Positions 1 to 4,413 of a DNA stretch of 5,674 nt are shown here, one piece after another (within the stretch, counting starts at the first letter, position 1; the number at the start of each line of letters is the position of its first letter). The stretch comes from Acidobacteriota bacterium (lineage in GTDB: Bacteria > Acidobacteriota > Blastocatellia > Pyrinomonadales > Pyrinomonadaceae), in contig JAFBAJ010000651.1 in the NCBI GenBank assembly GCA_019247865.1, positions 1 through 5,674 on the forward strand. The letters run 5' to 3'. Under the pieces are notes generated by a model, which did no database searches, was not told the DNA's origin, and saw only the letters and a list, made by a program, of their open reading frames with translations. A program made the translations under genes and the position numbers.

Positions 1-11
1 TCTTGAGGCAT
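1..11 (-). CDS. Possible 5' end of a further gene in the leftward operon (partial)
   Basis: An ATG at 11-9 on the minus strand opens a frame reading Met-Pro-Gln before the window ends. A perfect AGGAG lies at 25-21 with a 9-nt gap to the ATG. The site is 55 nt past the stop of the preceding small membrane gene, so it would be the next gene of the same leftward unit. Only three codons are visible and nothing can be said about the product. The call rests only on the Shine-Dalgarno spacing and the operon context. Confidence 0.4.
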
Positions 12-20
12 TAAGTTCTG

Positions 21-25
21 CTCCT
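21..25 (-). promoter_or_regulatory. Shine-Dalgarno site for the gene leaving the left edge
   Basis: AGGAG on the minus strand, 9 nt before an ATG at 11-9. It is one of the two best ribosome binding sites in the leftward unit and is the main reason for proposing a gene start there. Confidence 0.45.
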
Positions 26-66
26 ATTCGGAAAGTTAAAGTTTAGGTTTCCCGGTTTTTCAAATC

Positions 67-237
67 TCAATCAGGTATCGGGTAGAAATAATCATAGAGC
101 GCGAACAGCGGCCAGAGCAGGTACTGCAAAGACCACAGCAAGAGAATCAGGCCGACGAAGAAGATACCCGTCCAGAGAAATATCTCGCCCAGCGTCTGCT
201 TGCGCTCGAACGTGTCGTACAAAGAAGGCAGTCGCAT
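67..237 (-). CDS. Small single-span membrane protein, unknown function
   Basis: A 56-residue frame, ATG to TGA, begins 12 nt after the stop of the aldolase gene. An AAGGG overlaps that stop codon and serves as a likely ribosome binding site, which suggests translational coupling. Residues 1-17 are polar and charged (several Arg, Lys, Glu). Residues 18-48 are strongly hydrophobic and aromatic, with many Leu, Phe and Trp, ending in a Tyr-rich stretch and Pro-Ile-Pro-Asp. One transmembrane helix, perhaps followed by an interfacial helix, is the natural reading. I see no lipobox and no cleavable signal, and I do not recognise a family. The tight spacing, the binding site and the codon choice resembling the neighbours argue that it is real. 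It could be a small accessory subunit of a membrane complex encoded further left; that is a guess. Confidence 0.6.
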   Translation of the reverse strand: MRLPSLYDTFERKQTLGEIFLWTGIFFVGLILLLWSLQYLLWPLFALYDYFYPIPD

Positions 238-249
238 CAGCCCGGCCCT

Positions 250-1068
250 TTAGCCCTGTAATCGAGCCGCCTGGCTCAACAGCTCCAGCAGCTCTTCACG
301 CGTCAGAGAAATTTTGCCCGCGCCGTTCGCATGCGCGTTCGATTGTGCGCGCGGCATCGGGCGCTCGCCCGTCGGGCAGACGATCTGCGTTTCGTGCAGG
401 TAGCCGCAGGACTGACAGCGCGCGTTCTCGTTCAAATACCCGGCGGCCTCGCGGACGTTGATGAGCTTCTCAATCGCGTCCGCCGGAAGATTCTTTGAGC
501 CTCCGAGCAGGCGCGAGAGAATCGCGATCCTGGCCGTGTGCTCCAATGTTTCGAGCCGGTCGAAAGCCTGCCACACATCCGCGCCGTAAGCGACCGCGCC
601 GTGATTCGACATCAGGAGCGCGTTGTGATGCTTAACCAGCGGCTGCATCGCCTCGGTCAACTCCGCGGTCGAAGGCGTGCCGTACTCCGCGAGCGGAACG
701 CAGCCCAGCGTCAAGATCACTTCGGACAGAATCGGCTGGTCGATGGCGAGCCCCGCGACGGCGAAGGCCGTGCCGTGCGGCGGATGCGCGTGACAGACCG
801 CGCGCACGTCCTCGCGCTCGCGGTAGATCAAGAGATGCATCGCCAGCTCCGACGAAGCCTTCTTGTCGGAGAGCGGCTTGCCTTCGAGGTCCGTGACGGC
901 GAGCGAATCTTCGGTCATGCGTCCTTTGCAGGTCATCGTCGGCGTCGCCACGATGCGCCCGTCGTCCAGACGCACGCTCACGTTGCCGTCCGAAGAGACG
1001 ACATAAGAGCGCTCGTACATCAACTTGCCGACGCGCACGATCTCGCGCCGCGCGGTTTGCTCATCCAT
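250..1068 (-). CDS. Class II (zinc) aldolase / adducin-family protein, FucA-like
   Basis: A 272-residue cytosolic enzyme of the class II aldolase/adducin family, which cleaves or rearranges sugar phosphates such as L-fuculose-1-phosphate, using Zn2+ to stabilise an enediolate. Visible hallmarks are the Ser-x-Asp-Gly-Asn phosphate-binding loop (25-30), the Thr-Pro-Thr strand (42-44), Glu74 as the probable acid/base, and the zinc ligands His93, His95 (in CHAHPPHGTAF) and His156 (in SNHGAVAYG). These match Glu73, His92, His94 and His155 of E. coli FucA. FucA is about 215 residues. The extra 55 or so at the C-terminus carry Cys218-x2-Cys221, His225 and Cys231, then a polar linker and a Leu-rich helix. 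The start lacks a clear Shine-Dalgarno and lies 12 nt after the upstream stop, so coupling is likely. The substrate is not determinable: fuculose-, rhamnulose- or 5-deoxyribulose-1-phosphate aldolase, ribulose-5-phosphate epimerase and MtnB-type dehydratase share this fold, and no sugar kinase or isomerase is nearby. Confidence 0.88.
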   Translation of the reverse strand: MDEQTARREIVRVGKLMYERSYVVSSDGNVSVRLDDGRIVATPTMTCKGRMTEDSLAVTDLEGKPLSDKKASSELAMHLLIYREREDVRAVCHAHPPHGTAFAVAGLAIDQPILSEVILTLGCVPLAEYGTPSTAELTEAMQPLVKHHNALLMSNHGAVAYGADVWQAFDRLETLEHTARIAILSRLLGGSKNLPADAIEKLINVREAAGYLNENARCQSCGYLHETQIVCPTGERPMPRAQSNAHANGAGKISLTREELLELLSQAARLQG

Positions 1069-1080
1069 CTGGAAGCTGCT

Positions 1081-1581
1081 TTAGAGTCCCATCGTCGAGC
1101 GGTCGCTTAGGCTGAACACGTAGTTCATATCTTTGGTGACCGCGACGGGCTCGCCGTTGATCGTTTCGGGCGTGAACTGCGTGCGTTCGACCACGCGCTC
1201 GGCCTCTTCGGTCAGGCCGTCGGGGAGGGTCGAGAGCCGCTCCAGCACGGTCGCCGTGCCGTCCGCGTTAAAGCGCACGCGCAGTTGCACGACGCCCGTC
1301 GTTTTGTGTTCGAGGGCTTCGGGAGTGTAACGCGTGTTCGGCTGAAACCTGATGACGAGCGGCGTCGAAGCGCCCTCTGCGCGGCCCTCGATTCCGCCGC
1401 TATAGGTGCGTCTGTACCTGGAAGAGCAGCCGTAACGACGCTCGTACCTGTAGGTCGACTCAGTGACATTCGGCTGCGTCTGTGTGGTGGAACTACGCCA
1501 TCCGAAGACGCTTCCCAGACCCGTGCCGACCAGGAGGGTCAGCATGAACGGCAGAACTCTCTTCACAAAGGTTGGCAACAT
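1081..1581 (-). CDS. Membrane-anchored protein with TonB C-terminal domain
   Basis: A 166-residue protein. Residues 1-8 are basic and 9-28 form one hydrophobic segment, giving an N-terminal inner-membrane anchor. Residues 29-70 are a short Arg/Tyr/Ser-rich linker with a lone Cys52. Residues 72-158 resemble the TonB C-terminal domain: TPEAL, GVVQLRVRFNADGTA, then an alpha-helical EEAERVVERTQF and the strand GEPVAVTKDMNYVFSL. TonB carries proton-motive energy from ExbB/ExbD to outer-membrane receptors, but this copy lacks the usual long Pro-rich spacer and no exbB, exbD or receptor gene is visible. It may be a TonB-like periplasmic module rather than a true energy transducer. The start was set at the ATG at 1581 because AAGGAG lies 7 nt upstream; an in-frame TTG at 1602 would add seven residues but would place that binding site inside the gene. 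It starts 27 nt after the rex stop, in the same operon. Confidence 0.8.
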   Translation of the reverse strand: MLPTFVKRVLPFMLTLLVGTGLGSVFGWRSSTTQTQPNVTESTYRYERRYGCSSRYRRTYSGGIEGRAEGASTPLVIRFQPNTRYTPEALEHKTTGVVQLRVRFNADGTATVLERLSTLPDGLTEEAERVVERTQFTPETINGEPVAVTKDMNYVFSLSDRSTMGL

Positions 1582-1588
1582 AGCGAAA

Positions 1589-1594
1589 CTCCTT
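1589..1594 (-). promoter_or_regulatory. Shine-Dalgarno site fixing the TonB-like gene start
   Basis: AAGGAG on the minus strand, 7 nt before the ATG at 1581-1579. It decides in favour of that ATG over the in-frame TTG at 1602-1600, and implies independent ribosome loading between rex and the TonB-like gene. Confidence 0.75.
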
Positions 1595-1608
1595 CCGATC
1601 AATATAAA

Positions 1609-2316
1609 TTACAACTCACGTTCTTCCTGACGACCGATGCGCTCGTAAGGAACGGTACTGCGAGGTCTGGTCACATTTGTCGCCGGAGGCTCTGCCAGGA
1701 AATAAGACAGGCTCTCCAGGCTGATTGTCAAGTCAACGGTTTTGACCTTCACGCCGCGCCGCACGTCGAGCCGCGCCGGAGCGAAGTTCAGGACGGCCTT
1801 GATGCCCGCCGACATGATCTGGTTCAGAACCTGCTGGGCGCTCCGCGCGGGCACCGCGATGACCGCGACATCAATCGCCTCTTCGCGGACGATGCGCCCG
1901 ATCTTTTTCACGTCGTACACCGGAATCGAGGCCTCGCCGATGCGCTGCCCGATCTTCTCTTTATCGTTGTCGAAGAGCGCGGCGACCGTGAAATTCGATT
2001 GCATGAAGCCGTTATAGTTGGCGAGCGCCGTGCCCAGGTTGCCCGCGCCGACGATGCCGACGCGATGCGCCATATCGAGCCCCAGGATTTTCGTGATGTG
2101 CTGGCGCAAATCTTCGACGTAGTAGCCGACGCCGCGCACGCCGAACTCGCCGAAATAGGCCAAGTCTTTCCGAATCTGCGCGGAGTTGAGATGAAACTGC
2201 TCCGCCAGAGCCTGTGATGAAACCGTCTTGATGCCCGCCGCCGCGAGCGTGTTCAGGCAGCGCAGGTAGACGCTCAAACGATTGGTCGTCAGTTCCGAGA
2301 TTTTCTCTGTCTTCAT
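1609..2316 (-). CDS. rex: Redox-sensing transcriptional repressor Rex
   Basis: A 235-residue protein, slightly longer than typical Rex (about 205-220). The N-terminal winged helix (about 1-80) has the family's recognition region SAQIRKDLAYFGEFG followed by RGVGY (45-65). The Rossmann domain (about 85-205) begins VGIVGAGNLG, with the GxGxxG-type loop at 90-95, continues with ALFDNDKEKIG (113-123), whose acidic pair contacts the NAD(H) ribose, and has AVIAVPA (151-157) and the NFAP loop (177-180). The end, DLTISLESLSYFLA (195-208), matches the domain-swapped C-terminal helix. Residues 209-235 are an extra polar tail. Rex dimers bind operators when NADH/NAD+ is low and release when NADH rises, typically de-repressing fermentative and respiratory genes. 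The ATG has GGAAGG 9 nt upstream (2331-2326). It heads a leftward unit, which fits autoregulation, although I find no convincing consensus Rex operator in the window. Confidence 0.95.
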   Translation of the reverse strand: MKTEKISELTTNRLSVYLRCLNTLAAAGIKTVSSQALAEQFHLNSAQIRKDLAYFGEFGVRGVGYYVEDLRQHITKILGLDMAHRVGIVGAGNLGTALANYNGFMQSNFTVAALFDNDKEKIGQRIGEASIPVYDVKKIGRIVREEAIDVAVIAVPARSAQQVLNQIMSAGIKAVLNFAPARLDVRRGVKVKTVDLTISLESLSYFLAEPPATNVTRPRSTVPYERIGRQEEREL

Positions 2317-2336
2317 TTCCGTCGGCCTTCCGCCTC

Positions 2337-2342
2337 AGTATA
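2337..2342 (-). promoter_or_regulatory. Possible -10 element for the rex operon
   Basis: TATACT on the minus strand, 20 nt before the rex ATG. It matches the sigma70 -10 consensus in five of six positions. No good -35 hexamer lies 16-18 nt upstream: that position falls at the edge of the inverted repeat and reads TACCAA. The resulting leader would be short, about 14 nt, but would still contain the GGAAGG ribosome binding site. This is weak evidence. Confidence 0.25.
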
Positions 2343-2362
2343 GCTCTAACCGGGAATTGTTG

Positions 2363-2456
2363 GTAGGGGCAGGGCTTGTCCCTGCCCTAAGCGGTCGGCA
2401 GACCGCCCGGCAGATCGTACCGGCGCGCGGCGGGCAGGGACAAGCCCTGCCCCTAC
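2363..2456. repeat. Composite palindromic repeat in the rex/ruvA divergent region
   Basis: A perfect 25-bp inverted repeat: the arm at 2363-2387 starts GTAGGGGCAGGG and its exact reverse complement lies at 2432-2456, with a 44-nt centre. Each arm is also a hairpin in its own right, with an 8-bp stem GGGCAGGG/CCCTGCCC around CTTGT. The centre contains a further 6-bp hairpin, GCGGTC-GGCA-GACCGC (2391-2406). This is the layout of two REP-like hairpins in opposite orientation, or a very small non-autonomous MITE-like element. It has no coding content that I believe. It separates the two divergent gene starts and lies upstream of both promoters proposed here. Confidence 0.9.
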
Positions 2457-2497
2457 GGTTCTTTCTGTTGTTGAGAAGCTCAAAAGAGGCTCGCGCG

Positions 2498-2526
2498 TTG
2501 CCGTTGGTCGCCGGATAAATTACAAT
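2498..2526 (+). promoter_or_regulatory. Likely sigma70-type promoter for ruvA-ruvB
   Basis: TTGCCG (2498-2503, four of six to the -35 consensus) and TACAAT (2521-2526, five of six to the -10 consensus) are separated by exactly 17 nt. Transcription would begin near 2533, leaving a leader of about 53 nt before the ruvA ATG at 2586. A small inverted repeat, TTGAG-AAG-CTCAA (2471-2483), lies 14 nt upstream of the -35. I see no SOS (LexA) box of the usual kinds, so damage induction is not supported from this sequence. Confidence 0.5.
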
Positions 2527-2585
2527 CCGTGACGAACACGAAGTCGCTCCCGAAATCTCTGCTTCGATTTCTATTTTCAAACAGC

Positions 2586-3209
2586 ATGATTGCACACTTA
2601 AATGGGAAGCTGCTTGCCAAGCAGGCGACGACTGTGATTCTGGATGTCGGCGGAGTGGGATATGAAGTGACCATTCCGCTCTCGACTTTTTACGAGCTGG
2701 AGGAGGCGGGCGCGCCCGTTCAGCTACGGATTTACACGCACGTCCGCGAGGACGCACTGCAACTTTACGGCTTCAAGACGGCGCGCGAGCGCGAGCTGTT
2801 CATGCGCCTCATCTCGGTCAGCGGCATCGGCCCCAAGCTCGGCATCACGATGCTTTCGGGGATGAGCGCGGACGAGATCATCGCCTCAATTCGGTCGAAC
2901 AATCTGGCGCGGCTGACCTCGATTCCGGGCGTCGGCAAGAAGACCGCCGAGCGGCTGGTGATAGAGCTGCGCGACAAGATCGCCTCGCTCTCTTCGCCCG
3001 CGCTCGAAGAGGAGTTCGCCGCGCGGAGCGGAGCGGGCGCGCTTCCCACGGAGGACGCCATGCGCGACGACGCGCTCTCGGCGCTCCTCAATTTCGGCTA
3101 TCAGAAATCCGCTGCGGAAAAAGCCATCACGACTGCCATACAGGAGGGCGGCGACATCTCCGTCGAGCTCATCCTGCGCCGCAGCCTGCGACAACTGGCG
3201 AAAGGATAG
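2586..3209 (+). CDS. ruvA: Holliday junction branch migration protein RuvA
   Basis: A 207-residue protein, normal for RuvA (about 190-205). RuvA tetramers bind four-way DNA junctions and load RuvB hexamers, which drive branch migration in recombinational repair. Domain I (about 1-64) opens MIAHLNGKLLAK and contains VGGVGYEV (21-28); the acidic pin Glu55-Asp56 sits in REDALQLYGF, at the same positions as in E. coli. Domain II carries two helix-hairpin-helix motifs, SGIGPKLG (79-86) and IPGVGKKTAERL (113-124). After an acidic, Ala/Ser-rich linker (about 134-157), domain III (158-207), which contacts RuvB, ends ILRRSLRQLAKG. An upstream in-frame GTG at 2529 would add 19 non-homologous residues and overlap the promoter region, so the ATG at 2586 was preferred by family alignment, although it lacks a clear Shine-Dalgarno. 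ruvB follows 78 nt later; ruvC is not adjacent. Confidence 0.96.
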   Translation: MIAHLNGKLLAKQATTVILDVGGVGYEVTIPLSTFYELEEAGAPVQLRIYTHVREDALQLYGFKTARERELFMRLISVSGIGPKLGITMLSGMSADEIIASIRSNNLARLTSIPGVGKKTAERLVIELRDKIASLSSPALEEEFAARSGAGALPTEDAMRDDALSALLNFGYQKSAAEKAITTAIQEGGDISVELILRRSLRQLAKG

Positions 3210-3215
3210 TCTCAT

Positions 3216-3287
3216 GTCCCAAGTCCCAGGTCCCAGGTCAATAACAGGCTTCGGGACTTGAGACCTGGGACTTGGGACCTGGGACTT
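3216..3287. repeat. Inverted array of 7-bp repeats between ruvA and ruvB
   Basis: The left part (3216-3239) is three copies of GTCCCAR plus a partial one. The right part (3253-3287) is five copies of the opposite-strand form GGGACYT, one of them GAGACCT. The two face each other across a short spacer (3240-3252), giving a 17-bp perfect inverted repeat (3216-3232 with 3262-3278) and alternative registers shifted by multiples of 7, so several slipped hairpins are possible. The last unit ends at the base before the ruvB ATG, and its GGGA is the only purine-rich sequence available as a ribosome binding site. Arrays like this expand and contract by slippage, so copy number is likely to vary. Confidence 0.9.
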
Positions 3288-4322
3288 ATGCTTGATGAAC
3301 CGGTCGACAATCGCAACGCGACGCTGATGGACGAGGAGCGTCAGTTCGAGCTGTCGCTGCGTCCGACGCGGCTCGCAGAATATATCGGGCAGAAGCGTGC
3401 GACGGACAACCTGCGCATCTTCATCAAGGCCGCGCTCAACCGGCGCGAGGCGCTCGATCACGTGCTGCTGACCGGGCCGCCGGGACTCGGCAAGACGACG
3501 CTCGCCAACATCGTGGCGAACGAGATGGGCGCGGAGCTGCGCTCGACGGCCGGGCCGGTCATCGAAAAGTCCGGCGACCTGGCCGCGCTCCTGACCAACC
3601 TGCAGGAGGGCGACGTGCTCTTCATAGACGAGATCCATCGCCTCAATCCGGCCATCGAAGAGGTGCTCTATCCGGCGATGGAGGACTATCATCTGGACAT
3701 CATGATCGGACAGGGGACGGCCGCGCGCTCGATCAAACTGGAGCTGCCCAAGTTCACGCTCGTCGGAGCGACGACCAGAGCAGGACTTATCACAGCCCCT
3801 TTGCGCGGTCGCTTCGGCATCGTCTTTCATCTGGACTTCTACCCGCACGAAGATTTGGAGATCATCGTCCGCCGCTCGGCTGAGATTCTGAACGTCGAGA
3901 TAGACGAGGGCGGAGCGCGCGAGGTTGCGCGGCGTGCGCGCGGGACACCGCGTATCGTCAACCGCCTCCTGCGCCGCGTGCGCGATTACGCGGAGGTCGA
4001 GTACGATGGGCGCATCACGCAGGAGGTCGCGCAGGACGCGCTCAACCGGATGGAGGTCGACACCTACGGGCTGGACGAGATCGACCGAAAGCTGCTCTCG
4101 ACGATCATCGAAAAGTTCGGCGGCGGGCCGGTCGGGCTCGGCACGATCTCGGCTTCGATACACGAAGAGAAGGATTCCATCGAGGAGATCATCGAGCCGT
4201 ACCTGATCCAGATCGGCTTTCTCAATCGCACGCCGCGCGGCCGGATGGTGACGCGCCACGCGTACGAACACTTCGGCCTCTCGCCCGTGCAGGAGAAGCC
4301 GGGACTGTTCGACCGGAATTAA
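3288..4322 (+). CDS. ruvB: Holliday junction branch migration ATPase RuvB
   Basis: A 344-residue AAA+ motor, the usual length. Hexamers pump DNA through RuvA-bound Holliday junctions using ATP. Motifs in order: [13 protein letters not shown] (23-35), Walker [10 protein letters not shown] (63-71, Lys69), Walker B LFIDEIH (111-117, Asp114-Glu115), sensor 1 GATTRAG (160-166), the arginine finger in LRGRFG (172-177, Arg175) and sensor 2 [12 protein letters not shown] (219-230, Arg222). The C-terminal winged-helix DNA-binding domain (about 262-335) has [10 protein letters not shown] and [18 protein letters not shown]. No key residue is missing. The frame is open back to a TTG at 3258, but that extension is merely translated 7-bp repeat, so the ATG at 3288 is chosen; an ATG at 3327 would give a shorter version starting MDEERQF. 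The Shine-Dalgarno is poor (GGGAC 2-6 nt away, or GGGACC 7 nt further back). It is almost certainly cotranscribed with ruvA. Confidence 0.97.
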   Translation: MLDEPVDNRNATLMDEERQFELSLRPTRLAEYIGQKRATDNLRIFIKAALNRREALDHVLLTGPPGLGKTTLANIVANEMGAELRSTAGPVIEKSGDLAALLTNLQEGDVLFIDEIHRLNPAIEEVLYPAMEDYHLDIMIGQGTAARSIKLELPKFTLVGATTRAGLITAPLRGRFGIVFHLDFYPHEDLEIIVRRSAEILNVEIDEGGAREVARRARGTPRIVNRLLRRVRDYAEVEYDGRITQEVAQDALNRMEVDTYGLDEIDRKLLSTIIEKFGGGPVGLGTISASIHEEKDSIEEIIEPYLIQIGFLNRTPRGRMVTRHAYEHFGLSPVQEKPGLFDRN

Positions 4323-4343
4323 ACGATCATGGGCAGTCATATC

Positions 4344-4413
4344 TCACGCAAAGGCGCAAAGGCGCAAAGAAAAGCTTCAATGCCTTTCTTTGCGCCTTTG
4401 CGCCTTTGCGTGA
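4344..4413. repeat. Perfect 29-bp inverted repeat downstream of ruvB, overlapping the next gene's start
   Basis: The arm at 4344-4372 starts TCACGCAAAGGCGCAAAGG and has its exact reverse complement at 4385-4413, with a 12-nt loop (4373-4384). Each arm is itself built of 8-bp units of the form GCAAAGGC. It begins 21 nt after the ruvB stop. A hairpin this strong could slow or end transcription, but the following bases are mixed pyrimidines (CCTTCTTCTTCTC) rather than a U-tract, so it is not a standard intrinsic terminator. The right arm lies inside the downstream reading frame, and the loop holds its start codon. The style resembles dispersed intergenic palindromes of bacterial genomes. Confidence 0.92.

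Noticed and set aside
538..1110. A 190-codon plus-strand frame across the aldolase gene
   Set aside because: It is antisense to a well-conserved class II aldolase and is extremely rich in Arg, His and Val with no recognisable domain.
1285..2217. A 310-codon plus-strand frame across the TonB-like gene and rex
   Set aside because: It spans two clearly recognisable minus-strand genes and their intergenic gap, with shadow-type composition.
2471..2483. TTGAG-AAG-CTCAA inverted repeat as a Rex operator
   Set aside because: Arms are only 5 bp with a 3-nt centre. They do not match the TTGTGA/TCACAA half-sites or their spacing, and such short repeats arise by chance.
2282..2518. Plus- and minus-strand frames through the rex/ruvA intergenic region
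   Set aside because: Their content is mostly translated inverted repeat. They have no ribosome binding site and no domain, and overlap the proposed promoters.
2529..2585. N-terminal extension of RuvA from GTG 2529
   Set aside because: The added residues have no counterpart in RuvA proteins, which begin at the MIAHLNGK-type sequence, and that start would fall 5' of the predicted transcription start.
3210..3290. CRISPR array
   Set aside because: The units are 7 bp and contiguous, with no unique spacers, and change orientation in the middle.
2886..4340. A 484-codon open frame on the minus strand opposite ruvB and the end of ruvA
   Set aside because: It lies antisense to a complete, motif-perfect ruvB. 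Its composition (excess Arg, Asp, His, Gln; translated repeat segments) is that of a shadow frame in G+C-rich DNA.
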